From IMG/VR virus record IMGVR_UViG_3300033141_001667, positions 1 through 56,815 of that record: a stretch of 56,815 nt of DNA. The stretch is one strand, 5' to 3'. Below the pieces are notes generated by a model. It had not been told where the DNA came from and ran no database searches. It saw only the letters and a program-made list of their open reading frames with translations. The translations under genes and the position numbers were made by a program. This DNA is from a virus. Positions within the stretch are counted from its first letter, which is position 1, and each line of letters opens with the position of its first letter. Below are positions 14,907 to 23,225 of this stretch, piece by piece.

Positions 14907-15053
14907 CTAGTCGTTGTACCTCTCTGATGCCAGCGATATTTGTTGCTTCTCGCACGGCGTCGGCCCTATCTGCGGCGATTCAGCGTAGTGTGTCACTCCC
15001 GAAACAAGACCGTCGCCTTGGAACAGATTGTAGCACTTTTATAGCCACCTCAT
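14907..15053 (-). pseudogene. Small minus-strand gene with in-frame TAA
   Basis: ATG 15053 reads MRWL, then TAA (15039-15041), then an open frame KCYNLFQGDGLVSGVTHYAE and SPQIGPTPCEKQQISLASER to TAG 14907. The downstream part has protein-like composition but no good start. The ATG lies about six bases after the expected transcription start of the 15066 promoter, so translation would be leaderless. May be a decayed gene or simply leader sequence. Confidence 0.3.
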
Positions 15054-15065
15054 TATTTGGTCATT

Positions 15066-15094
15066 AGTATAACAAATGCCACAGTAAAAGTCAA
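15066..15094 (-). promoter_or_regulatory. Promoter of the inverted cassette (inner)
   Basis: Minus strand: TTGACT (15094-15089), 17 bases, TATACT (15071-15066). Nearly identical in design to the promoter at 15276. Confidence 0.75.
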
Positions 15095-15104
15095 CACTTA
15101 TATG

Positions 15105-15254
15105 CTATCGATTATCTAGCGTGTAGCCCACCCAACCGGCAATTGCCCCCACGAGAAAACTAATTGGTATTCCAACAAATCCAAGGCGCCATCCGAGGAT
15201 TCCGCCGATAACCATTACTGTTCCGAGACAGATAATTGTATATTTCCCGATCAT
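15105..15254 (-). CDS. Small membrane protein, 49 aa
   Basis: MIGKYTIICLGTVMVIGGIL plus FVGIPISFLVGAIAGWVGYT: two hydrophobic membrane segments with a short turn. GGGAGGAAC precedes the ATG and a strong promoter lies 22 bases further up. Size and topology fit holin-like or superinfection-exclusion (moron) membrane proteins. Transcribed against the late operon, so expressed independently. Confidence 0.65.
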   Translation of the reverse strand: MIGKYTIICLGTVMVIGGILGWRLGFVGIPISFLVGAIAGWVGYTLDNR

Positions 15255-15275
15255 TGTTCCTCCCTTTTAGCCATT

Positions 15276-15304
15276 AGTATAGCAAAAACAACAACAAAAG
15301 TCAA
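15276..15304 (-). promoter_or_regulatory. Promoter of the inverted cassette (outer)
   Basis: Minus strand: TTGACT (15304-15299), 17 bases, TATACT (15281-15276). Drives the 49-aa membrane protein gene. Confidence 0.8.
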
Positions 15305-15320
15305 GCATTAGGAGTGCTAT

Positions 15321-16712
15321 ATGCCCTGGAGCGCAGATTCATATCCGAATTCATTTAAATCTTTGACTGTAAAGCAGAGAAATAAGGCTATTTCAATAGC
15401 TAATAATATATTAAAATCATGTATCGCTAAAGGTGGGAAAAGTGAATCAGAATGTGCTGGCATCGCAATAGCCACTGCGTTGTCTAAAGTAAAGGAGAGT
15501 TCTATGGCAGAAGAAAATAAAGGCAGCAACACTCTCTTAGCCGAAGTCACAAGGCTAAGTGAAATCGTCAAAAATTTCAATGACGGTGTGCGCGGGGTCA
15601 AAGTGGCTATAGATATTGCCCATGAACCTGATCGCGGGGCTGTCGCATGGATTGAAGGACTTGAGCTTGGCCCATCGTCTACACAACCCGGTAAACAAGC
15701 CCTATGGGCTATGGTTAAATGGAATAAAACCGGAATAAATCTCATTGCAAATGAAGTTTACAAATATATTTCCTCCGAATTTGGTGATGATGTTAATGGC
15801 GAGAACGGCAAAGTGACTAAGAACGTTCTAATTGCCGCTACATTAACCAACAGACCATTTGTTAAGGGAATGACCGCTGTTGAACTCGATGAAGACGGCA
15901 ATCCCCCATCTAGAATTGAAATTTTAAGAGAAGGAGATTATTTTCATCCTTCGTATGGAAAAATGGTAATCAAAGCAGAGGAAACACAATCATTAGTTCA
16001 TAAAATTGTTTCGGCGGTACTTAATGCCATGGGAAAAGAAACACTAGGAGCTGAAACGGTCAGCGCTATGGAGACCGATGAAGGCAACGAAGCAAATAAA
16101 TTAAGTGAGGTGGAAGAAATGGATCAGATTCGGGAACTGCTAGTAGAACTAGGAGTCAAGCTCGAAGAGGATACCGATGTGATGGAGGCTCTTAAAGCTC
16201 ACATTGCAACATTGAGCACTGCGGCTGAAGAGAGCGAGAAGAAGCTTGAAGAGGCTGGCGAGGAAGATAGCAAGGTCCTTGAAGAGAAATTAGCGACTGC
16301 TAAGAAGCTCGAAGAGGAGCAAGCGAAAGCCAAGAAGCTCGAAGAAGAAAAGAAGGCGCTTGAAGACGAGAAAGAAACACTCGCAGATCGCGTTGTTAAG
16401 TTAGAAGAGGTTAATCGGCTTGCAGAGCGCGATAGATTCCTAAGCCAGATGATTCGAGATGGCAAGCTGCGCCCAGCCGATAAAACGAAGTTTGAGGATC
16501 TATATGACAAAGCCCCCGACGAAGTTAAGAATTTACTTAGTGAGGGTGAAGTTGTAGTTGATCTTGGTAATGAAATCGGAAGCGATTCTGATAATTCAGC
16601 AGATGATGAGGACGATGCAGATCTGAAGGCCGCGAAGACTCTTGCGGCTAAAGATGGTATTGGACTTGCAGAAGCTTACACAAAAGTAATTGCGTTAGGG
16701 AAAGGTGAATAA
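15321..16712 (+). CDS. Prohead protease-scaffold protein with ChaB-like N-terminus
   Basis: 463 aa in three parts. Residues 1-55 (MPWSADSYPNSFKSLTVKQR and IANNILKSC) resemble the ChaB-like mini-domain. Residues about 60-240 match Mu protein I-type proteases (VAIDIAHEPDRGAVAWIEGL, YKYISSEF, AATLTNRPFVKGM), which cleave scaffold and themselves during head maturation. Residues about 265-400 are an acidic/lysine coiled coil typical of scaffold. Two internal starts have ribosome sites: ATG 15504 (AAGGAGAG) and ATG 16119 (GAGGTGG), the latter giving scaffold alone as in Mu I/Z. TTAGGAGTG precedes the first ATG. Confidence 0.82.
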   Translation: MPWSADSYPNSFKSLTVKQRNKAISIANNILKSCIAKGGKSESECAGIAIATALSKVKESSMAEENKGSNTLLAEVTRLSEIVKNFNDGVRGVKVAIDIAHEPDRGAVAWIEGLELGPSSTQPGKQALWAMVKWNKTGINLIANEVYKYISSEFGDDVNGENGKVTKNVLIAATLTNRPFVKGMTAVELDEDGNPPSRIEILREGDYFHPSYGKMVIKAEETQSLVHKIVSAVLNAMGKETLGAETVSAMETDEGNEANKLSEVEEMDQIRELLVELGVKLEEDTDVMEALKAHIATLSTAAEESEKKLEEAGEEDSKVLEEKLATAKKLEEEQAKAKKLEEEKKALEDEKETLADRVVKLEEVNRLAERDRFLSQMIRDGKLRPADKTKFEDLYDKAPDEVKNLLSEGEVVVDLGNEIGSDSDNSADDEDDADLKAAKTLAAKDGIGLAEAYTKVIALGKGE

Positions 16713-16714
16713 CA

Positions 16715-17104
16715 ATGGCTGGATCTCTTGATCTACGAACAGTAAGCCGCGAAGCGGGCGAAGACTTGAGTTCTCATCAATATTGTTTTATGTATTCAGA
16801 TACTGATAGTCAACTCTTGCATGCCACAGGAGACACTTCTGATATTATTGGTATTTTGCAAGATGATCCTGATACCGCTGGCAAGGGAGCCTTGCTCGGT
16901 TATGGTGGGATCTCAAAATTGGTCGTTGACGGCAACGCAGGCGCGATTGCCGCTGGCGATAGACTGACTTCTGACTCAGAGGGTAAAGGCGTTGTTACAA
17001 CGACCGATACAAAAACTTATGGAGCAATTGCGCTTGAGGCCAGTACTGCGGCTGGAGATATTATTCAAGTTCTCATTACTCCTATGCAAATGATCGCAGG
17101 CTAA
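16715..17104 (+). CDS. Capsid cement/decoration protein (DUF2190-like)
   Basis: 129 aa, beta-rich, small residues abundant (DGNAGAIAAGDRLTSDSEGK, KTYGAIALEASTAAGDIIQV). This pattern of A-I-AAGDRL followed by G-A-LE-A-AGD-I-V is that of DUF2190/head decoration proteins that bind the outer capsid lattice. Position between protease-scaffold and major capsid agrees. Start three bases after the previous stop. Confidence 0.75.
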   Translation: MAGSLDLRTVSREAGEDLSSHQYCFMYSDTDSQLLHATGDTSDIIGILQDDPDTAGKGALLGYGGISKLVVDGNAGAIAAGDRLTSDSEGKGVVTTTDTKTYGAIALEASTAAGDIIQVLITPMQMIAG

Positions 17105-17120
17105 GGAAAGGTGATATAGA

Positions 17121-18050
17121 ATGCTCCCAACCCATAATGATGTTCATGTAGATGGATTGCTAACCAATCTAGTTATTGGTTATAAAAATCCAGACGCTAT
17201 CTACGACCAAATCCTCCCGATTGTTAATACTTTTGGCGTGGAATCAGGTAAATATGCTATCTTCGATCAAGATGACCAGTTCCGCGACACTGCTGCGGTT
17301 ATTCCGCCCGGTGGTAATTATCCAGTTGACGGGTATCGTATTTCGAGTGATACATGGTCTACTGAAGAGATCGGTCAAGCTACTGAGCTTCCTGACCGAA
17401 CTTATAATAACGCGACTGGTGCATTTAAGAAAGCACTCAAATTGACTAAGGCTCAATTCTGCGCTAAACGTGTTGAGCTAAAACGAGAGATTGATACTGC
17501 GTCTGTAGTGTTCGCAGATTCTTGGGGAACTAACGATACGACTGCTATTGATTGGTCAGATAAAACGAACAGTAACCCCATTCAAGACATTATCGACGCT
17601 GGCTATACTATTGAATCTGCTACTGGCATGACGCCAAATGTGCTTGTGCTGGGCAACCAAGTATGGAAGGAACTTCGCAATAACCCCACTATGCTGGACT
17701 TCTTGGGATCTAATGAGCGCGCGAGCGTGAAAATTTCTGATGCGCAAGACGCATTCGATCTTCCCAAGATTCTTGTTGGCAAAACAATTAAGAATACAGC
17801 GAATGAGGGCCAAACGGCGTCCTACAGTAACGTTTGGGGAGCTGATGCAGTTCTTCTTTACGTTGATGGTTCTCCAACTCCAGATCCCTACTCTGCTAGT
17901 GCGGGATACATATTCCAGTCCGAAGGCTTGAAAATCTGGACATGGCGACCAGCTGATAGGAAGACTACCTTCTATGCGGCTACGGTCATGCAGGATATGA
18001 AGGTCTGCGCGAGTAATCTTGGTTATAGATTTGAAACAATAGTTAGTTAG
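17121..18050 (+). CDS. Major capsid protein
   Basis: 309 aa, the expected size of an HK97-fold shell protein. Begins MLPTHNDVHVDGLLTNLVIG and has the glycine/proline-containing N-arm, a helical spine region (RVELKREIDTASVVFADSWG) and a long mixed alpha/beta end including ADAVLLYVDGSPTPDPYSAS. Its order after scaffold and cement protein and the hairpins after its stop, typical of a highly expressed gene, support the assignment. AAGGTGATATAGA precedes the ATG. Confidence 0.85.
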   Translation: MLPTHNDVHVDGLLTNLVIGYKNPDAIYDQILPIVNTFGVESGKYAIFDQDDQFRDTAAVIPPGGNYPVDGYRISSDTWSTEEIGQATELPDRTYNNATGAFKKALKLTKAQFCAKRVELKREIDTASVVFADSWGTNDTTAIDWSDKTNSNPIQDIIDAGYTIESATGMTPNVLVLGNQVWKELRNNPTMLDFLGSNERASVKISDAQDAFDLPKILVGKTIKNTANEGQTASYSNVWGADAVLLYVDGSPTPDPYSASAGYIFQSEGLKIWTWRPADRKTTFYAATVMQDMKVCASNLGYRFETIVS

Positions 18051-18060
18051 ATCTAAATAT

Positions 18061-18126
18061 ATTCTGGGATAGCTTCCCAGAATGCAATAGATAGCAGGGG
18101 GTGATACCCTCCAGTGGCACCCCCTG
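18061..18126 (+). terminator. Double hairpin after major capsid gene
   Basis: ATTCTGGGA/TCCCAGAAT (18061-18083) followed by CAGGGGGTG/CACCCCCTG (18095-18126), both perfect 9-bp stems, no U-run. Likely mRNA stabiliser or partial terminator. Confidence 0.6.
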
Positions 18127-18146
18127 TATATCCCACAGGAGGAATA

Positions 18147-18326
18147 ATGAATGAAGAATGGTTGCATACGAGATATCTAGAGGACGAATTAAATTCTCAT
18201 AAATTGGCAAAATTAGCTAATGTATCAAGAATTACAATTTTCAGGTAACTAAGAAGGCTTTGTATTCCAGCAAGAAACTCAGGCGCAAAGCGTAATAACG
18301 TCATTTTAACTACGGGGCTTACCTGA
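18147..18326 (+). pseudogene. HNH-type helix-turn-helix remnant with in-frame TAA
   Basis: AGGAGGAATA precedes ATG 18147. Reads MNEEWLHTRYLEDELNSHKL and AKLANVSRITIFR, stop TAA (18246-18248), then LRRLCIPARNSGAKRNN in the same frame to TGA 18324. This W-L...Y-x2-E-L-S...iAkl-vS-tti-rwLrr-giP-R pattern is the DNA-binding N-terminus seen on many phage HNH homing endonucleases. The catalytic part is absent, so it is a decayed remnant or a short standalone DNA-binder. Confidence 0.55.
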
Positions 18327-18397
18327 AATGGGCATCCAGTATTCTAGCTTGGAAACGTATCACCCTGCTCGCCCATGAATGGGCTGAGTAAAGGAAG

Positions 18398-18435
18398 GGC
18401 CGGGGTCTACTGTACTCCCCCGCAGAGCCCCGGCC
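18398..18435 (+). terminator. GC-rich hairpin in the 18.3-18.5 kb leader
   Basis: GGCCGGGG (18398-18405) and CCCCGGCC (18428-18435) pair perfectly; TCT/AGA extend the stem inward. No U-run. GCCCAT-GA-ATGGGC just upstream (18371-18384) is a second hairpin. Probably an RNA structure controlling the next gene. Confidence 0.45.
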
Positions 18436-18493
18436 AGCAAAACCCTGTCATCACATAGCGTGGCGGCAATGGAAGACCTCTAAGGAGGTAATA

Positions 18494-20179
18494 ATGGCTA
18501 GAGGAAGACGACGCGCAAGCGCAAAATATCAACCAGTTCAATTAAGAGATGATGCTCCCGTTCAATTTGGTGGCGTGGCAAAACTTGAATGGGATTCTTC
18601 AGATCCGAATGCCAATCTGCTTTTAGTAGATTTCCCAACTGGCGGTGCAACTGATGTCCCAGTTATGTTGCTCGCTACTGCTGGATCAGATTACGGATAT
18701 CTGAATGGAACAACGCAGCCCACGCTAGCAATTGAAGATGCAGATCAAGACAGTTACGCTGCTTTAAGTTTCAGCAGTGACGATGTTGCCAGCCTAACAG
18801 TTGGTGGTGGTTGTTCTACAATGGGCATCACTGCCGCGACAACTAATATCGCTGCTTCTACATTGGCAACAATTTATGGTGCTGCCACCCAAATCGGTTT
18901 TGATTCTGGCGCATATATGAAGATTGCCGTTACAGATACAACTGGCGCGGTTGCAATTACTCATGCAGGATCAGGTAAAGCAGTCACCTGGACCACTACA
19001 GGCGGATTTAGTTTTGTTGGTGATACTGCTATTACTGGAACACTTGGTTGTTCTGGAACGCTCTCTGTTGGACTTGATGCTACAGCAGGAACGCTTGAAT
19101 TATATCCAGCTACAACTAATAGTGGTACAACCACGTTAACTATGGAAGATAATAGTGGCGATACGATTACTAACATTAACGTCGCCACTCAGAGTGGCGC
19201 GAGAACGTATACCATTCCTGATGCTGGTGCAAGTGCAGACTTTCTAATGACCGATTCTTACAAGACTTGGTGGAGTTTTGCCGTTGGTCTTGCCGGTGAA
19301 GATACTGATGGCCTGTTTACTAACTCTGGTGGTATGGCTGGTGGCGTTCCTGATAGCACAACAAATCAATATAATGATGGCGGTGGGACCGTATACGTGA
19401 AGGTATACGATTTGACATCGACTACATGGGATGATCTTAGTACATCAGCTCTCCTTTCTGGTGGCGTTGATTGGACGAACAACTATCAGTTGCTTCCAGA
19501 TGCAGACGCAGAGGAGGCCGGAGACGCATTTGCAATCGGATTCGATAGCAAATTCTGTGAATTCGGTTTCAATGACCTCGCTTCTGGCGCAGGTGCCTTA
19601 GCAACATGGGGTGGCGATGGTGGAAAGTGGCAATATAGCACTGGGGCCGATACGTGGTCTGACATAACAACAATTTTTGATAATACTGATTCGGTAGCGC
19701 AAGATGGTTTACAGTCCTTAACAAGAGTTGGAACGATTAGTTTTGCACCGCCTTCTGACTGGGTTATGGCAACATATGATGGGCAAGAAGCGTATTGGGT
19801 GCAGTATGTACTCACAGGCGCGCAGCTTACCCAAACCCCACTGATTGATTCTGTTGCTAAGGATGAGCCATTTATCATTGTTGCTGGCTCTGATTCGTTT
19901 AGTGCTCCGTTCAAAGCGACAATTGGAAAAATCCGAATGACAGACATGGGCGACACAGTTCATGACCAAGCCATTCAATTTGTAGTCGGAAACTTCACTA
20001 CTGGTGTCTTTACAGAAGAGTTTACATGGACAGCTTCTCAGTATAACGATACATTCACTCCGAGTACTCCTCTGGCTGTTGCCGCAGATGACGTTATTGG
20101 AATTTGTATCACTGACGATGGTGGCTCTACTGTAAACCCAGTAATCTACGCTGAGTTTGAAGCAACTTACCTTAATTAA
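18494..20179 (+). CDS. Beta-rich virion decoration/head-fibre protein
   Basis: 561 aa, beginning MARGRRRASAKYQPVQLRDD. Long runs of Thr/Gly/Ala/Ser strands (GTLSVGLDATAGTLELYPAT and similar) then a jelly-roll-like C-terminal region rich in aromatic residues. No enzyme motif. Placement directly after the major capsid gene and before connector genes suggests a head fibre or large decoration protein. AAGGAGG lies six bases before the ATG. Terminator follows. Confidence 0.6.
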   Translation: MARGRRRASAKYQPVQLRDDAPVQFGGVAKLEWDSSDPNANLLLVDFPTGGATDVPVMLLATAGSDYGYLNGTTQPTLAIEDADQDSYAALSFSSDDVASLTVGGGCSTMGITAATTNIAASTLATIYGAATQIGFDSGAYMKIAVTDTTGAVAITHAGSGKAVTWTTTGGFSFVGDTAITGTLGCSGTLSVGLDATAGTLELYPATTNSGTTTLTMEDNSGDTITNINVATQSGARTYTIPDAGASADFLMTDSYKTWWSFAVGLAGEDTDGLFTNSGGMAGGVPDSTTNQYNDGGGTVYVKVYDLTSTTWDDLSTSALLSGGVDWTNNYQLLPDADAEEAGDAFAIGFDSKFCEFGFNDLASGAGALATWGGDGGKWQYSTGADTWSDITTIFDNTDSVAQDGLQSLTRVGTISFAPPSDWVMATYDGQEAYWVQYVLTGAQLTQTPLIDSVAKDEPFIIVAGSDSFSAPFKATIGKIRMTDMGDTVHDQAIQFVVGNFTTGVFTEEFTWTASQYNDTFTPSTPLAVAADDVIGICITDDGGSTVNPVIYAEFEATYLN

Positions 20180-20187
20180 CGATTAAC

Positions 20188-20217
20188 GGGCGGGGTTTAA
20201 TCACCCCGCCCTCTTTT
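20188..20217 (+). terminator. Rho-independent terminator
   Basis: GGGCGGGG (20188-20195), loop TTTAATCA, CCCCGCCC (20204-20211), then TCTTTTAAT. Strong stem with short U-run. Confidence 0.85.
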
Positions 20218-20233
20218 AATAGGAGAGTGTCTT

Positions 20234-20629
20234 ATGGCAGACACAGCAATTATTGGGAGCGTAGCCGAAAGTACTATTACTGCGCAACAAGTACAGATTC
20301 CAGCATATATTACGGGAACATATGCTGCCGATGACACCGATTATCATACAATGGTTGTTGATGCTAGGGGTAAACCTAAGTTAACCTATGGCGCGTTCAA
20401 TGCTTCCAATAAAGACGTTGTAATCACGCTGTATGGTAGCCCATCAGCAACAGCGGCAGTTGGAGATACGGGAGTATTTCTTATAGGAACCTCTATTACA
20501 GCAACAGCCACTAGCAATAAATATGATACGACCGATGATGGATTCCCATTTTATCTCATTCGCTGTAAACAGGCTGCAACACCTAATGGTGAAACAATCA
20601 CTGTTTATGCCTATCTAACGCCGTTCTAG
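20234..20629 (+). CDS. Small beta-sandwich structural protein, 131 aa
   Basis: Begins MADTAIIGSVAESTITAQQV and alternates short strands with Thr/Ala/Gly-rich turns, similar in style to the 127-aa tail protein at 36601. TAGGAGAGTGTCTT precedes the ATG. Probably a minor virion decoration protein. The next gene starts six bases after its stop. Confidence 0.55.
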   Translation: MADTAIIGSVAESTITAQQVQIPAYITGTYAADDTDYHTMVVDARGKPKLTYGAFNASNKDVVITLYGSPSATAAVGDTGVFLIGTSITATATSNKYDTTDDGFPFYLIRCKQAATPNGETITVYAYLTPF

Positions 20630-20635
20630 GAAAAT

Positions 20636-22012
20636 ATGCAAGGTAAAAGAAATGCAAATCTTCAATATTTAATGCAGGATGCCGATACATCTTTATTGCA
20701 AGTTATTGATGAATCTGTATTGGCTCAACTTCTAGCTATTGGTGGAGATGTATCTAACTATAATACAACAACTGATTCACTCGAAGCTATATCAGATGTG
20801 ATAGAATCTATATCTGAAATAGAACGAGAACATGCTATAATTTCTAATGGCGTAACATACTGCGTTGATGCGGCACAATCTGATGATACCGGTGATGGGC
20901 TAACTCCTGCGACTGCGAAGAAATCAATAGGAGCTGCAATTACTACGGCGGCTGCTGGAGACACGATTCTAGTCAAAGCCGGGACGTATACTGAGAATGT
21001 AGTAATGAGTAAAGATTCGATGGCATTGATATGCGAACCAGGCGTAATCATTGCTGGTGATTCGGGAACACCACTTACAGTCTCAGGTGATTACTGTATT
21101 GTTCGTAGTCAGGGCGGAGCATTGCGCCTTAACCCAATATCTACTGGAACGGGCGCGGTAATCTCTGGCACTTGGGCTTATATTCGGAATTGCCGTGTGC
21201 CCTGTGGGCACAGCGCCAACCTGGGATTCGATATCACTGGCGCAGGGTCAGTGCTAATTGATTGTCGATCTAGCGATCCGCTTGTTGCTGCATTTAAGAT
21301 TCAAGCCGATACGGTTAAGCTGAAAAAGTGCTGCACTGGTGGTACACCCGCTGATACAAGCATCGGATATTGGGTAACGAATAATGCTGATAAGACACGA
21401 TTTAGAAAGTGTTCAAGCCAAGGCCATGCAAGCGGTGGCTATGTTATTGATGCCGGATGCACGAATGGCACGGCCATTGACTGTGTAAGTGGCGGCGGCG
21501 ATGGTGCAAAAATTGATGCGGATGATTCTTTCGTATGGAGTAATTATACATACGATAACATAGTGTATAAAGATATTGAGTTTACTGATAATAGTACTGC
21601 ATTCAATCTTTTTAAAGTAACAGATATTGTTAAGATTGATCGTATTTTCGGGCATGTTACGGAGGCATTGAACGCAGAACTTGGAAATTGCAAACTGGAA
21701 GTAGTGGCTGGTGGGAATACAACCAATCTTACAACAACCGTTTCTCTTAATTCTCTTCCAGCCGGTTCATTTATCGGAAAGGTATCAGACGCCAGTGATG
21801 CTATGGTCGCTCGAACCTCCGCAACTCCACAAGTCATCGAGAATACAAGCTATAAAGAACCTGAGGTTGCTTCTATTATTGTGCCAGAGGCAGGGACAGA
21901 TACATATATTAGATTATTAAGCGACGATAGTGCTGGCATAAAAGACGGCAAAATTCACTGGCACTGTTACTGGAGCCCTGTCGGTAATAGTGGTTTTGTT
22001 CAATCGGCATAG
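20636..22012 (+). CDS. Right-handed beta-helix virion protein
   Basis: 458 aa. After a helical start comes YCVDAAQSDDTGDGLTPATA and then GDTILVKAGTYTENVVM, the opening pattern of pectate-lyase-like beta helices. Repeated G-x-cIiD strands continue, with many Cys residues (CRVPCGHSAN, LKKCCTGG, RKCSSQG) and a final jelly-roll-like domain. Such proteins in head modules are usually receptor- or polysaccharide-binding spikes. An enzymatic role cannot be read from the sequence. A related second beta-helix gene lies at 39765. Confidence 0.7.
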   Translation: MQGKRNANLQYLMQDADTSLLQVIDESVLAQLLAIGGDVSNYNTTTDSLEAISDVIESISEIEREHAIISNGVTYCVDAAQSDDTGDGLTPATAKKSIGAAITTAAAGDTILVKAGTYTENVVMSKDSMALICEPGVIIAGDSGTPLTVSGDYCIVRSQGGALRLNPISTGTGAVISGTWAYIRNCRVPCGHSANLGFDITGAGSVLIDCRSSDPLVAAFKIQADTVKLKKCCTGGTPADTSIGYWVTNNADKTRFRKCSSQGHASGGYVIDAGCTNGTAIDCVSGGGDGAKIDADDSFVWSNYTYDNIVYKDIEFTDNSTAFNLFKVTDIVKIDRIFGHVTEALNAELGNCKLEVVAGGNTTNLTTTVSLNSLPAGSFIGKVSDASDAMVARTSATPQVIENTSYKEPEVASIIVPEAGTDTYIRLLSDDSAGIKDGKIHWHCYWSPVGNSGFVQSA

Positions 22013-22023
22013 GAATAAATAGC

Positions 22024-22052
22024 TGGACCGCAGCACCAATTTTGTGTATAAT
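22024..22052 (+). promoter_or_regulatory. Phage promoter, TGGACC-17-TATAAT family (copy 3)
   Basis: TGGACC (22024-22029), 17 bases, TATAAT (22047-22052) in the same AGCTGGACC-CAGCA context as copies at 471 and 10318. Probably drives the head-tail connector and tail genes. Confidence 0.8.
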
Positions 22053-22112
22053 CAGTATAACAAAAATTTAGTTTCACCAATAGCGTTCACCCAATAGGAG
22101 GGGGAATATAAT

Positions 22113-22607
22113 ATGTTAGAAAAACTTCATCTCATAGATAGATTCATTCTGCTTTCCATGATCCCGGCGAAGGGCAATTGGGCACAAAATAAGGTTTGGG
22201 AAGATTGCCGAACTAAGTTAGAATTTACTACTGACGAAATTATCAAATACGGTCTCCAGATTACTCAAAGCGGACTTCAATGGAGGCAGGTTATTGATCC
22301 TGAATTTGATGAAGAAGGGAAGTATATTGAAGGTACTGGGACTGCAGTAAACTTGCTACAGCGCGTTGATGAGCCAATTGATAATCCTCTCTCGGAGAAA
22401 GAAATGAAGATTTGCCAATTTGCAAAAACTCTCAAGAAACTTGCGAGAGATGGTGAGCTTATGGGAGTGCAAATTAATCTCTATGAGGAATTTGTCGGAC
22501 CCGCTCCACTTGATATTGATTTTCTTGCCGCCGAAGCAGAAAAAGCAGAAATAAAGGAAGACGAAGAGTGGGAGGCCGAGCAGTCCAAGGATGATGATGA
22601 GGAATAG
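22113..22607 (+). CDS. Hypothetical protein, 164 aa
   Basis: First gene after promoter copy 3; TAGGAGGGGG precedes the ATG. N-terminus MLEKLHLIDRFILLSMIPAK; contains NLLQRVDEPIDNPLSEKEMK; ends in a highly acidic tail (DEEWEAEQSKDDDEE). Small, soluble, helical. In this location it could be an assembly chaperone or connector accessory, but no family is recognised. Confidence 0.6.
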   Translation: MLEKLHLIDRFILLSMIPAKGNWAQNKVWEDCRTKLEFTTDEIIKYGLQITQSGLQWRQVIDPEFDEEGKYIEGTGTAVNLLQRVDEPIDNPLSEKEMKICQFAKTLKKLARDGELMGVQINLYEEFVGPAPLDIDFLAAEAEKAEIKEDEEWEAEQSKDDDEE

Positions 22608-22768
22608 TTGTCGAGTATAAAACCAGGAAGCAATAGTGACAAAATCATAGATCTTGCTGGAATGCGTTTCAGGCACTTTGTTGTATAAGCTTAATCCAAA
22701 TATCAGCCTTGGTGTATAATTGTTGGAAAATCCGGCAGATAGAAGATGATTACTAATGAGGAGATGTG

Positions 22769-23221
22769 ATGGCATTTGTAACTGAAGAAATGGTTGAGGC
22801 TGAACTTAGTTATCTTATAACAACTTCTACTCAGCCAACTACAGCAGAGGTTTTGACTTTCATTACTCAGATTGAGGCTGCTGTAAAAGGAATCCTCCAT
22901 TCACTTAAAATTAATCCAGATTCAATTACTCTTGCTGACACTCCGGACGCTTATAACAACGTCAGTATGTGGGCTTTATGGGGCGTATGCAGTCGCGTTA
23001 TAGCTGCTGCTGGAGGGCTTATTAGGGCACAGCCACAGAAGGAGCAAAATTATTGGGATCGCTTCCAGCAATTTGCAGAAAATCTTAAAGAAGATCCCAA
23101 CTCACTTGCGAATGACGTTCCATTCTACGCTTCTGATTCCAATATGGTCTGGCCCGCTGGAATTACAGATAGCCACGATGACTATTATTCGCCTGAGTTC
23201 ACCATGGACGAGGAATGGTAA
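22769..23221 (+). CDS. Head-tail connector/adaptor protein
   Basis: 150 aa, start at ATG 22769 after GAGGAGATGTG. N-terminal helices (EEMVEAELSYLITTSTQPTT) with a spacing like Mu gp36/DUF1320 or gp6-type adaptors, which sit under the portal. Followed in order by a gpG-like and a tail-terminator-like gene, the usual connector order. Assignment rests on order plus size. Confidence 0.55.
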   Translation: MAFVTEEMVEAELSYLITTSTQPTTAEVLTFITQIEAAVKGILHSLKINPDSITLADTPDAYNNVSMWALWGVCSRVIAAAGGLIRAQPQKEQNYWDRFQQFAENLKEDPNSLANDVPFYASDSNMVWPAGITDSHDDYYSPEFTMDEEW

Positions 23222-23225
23222 TTGA

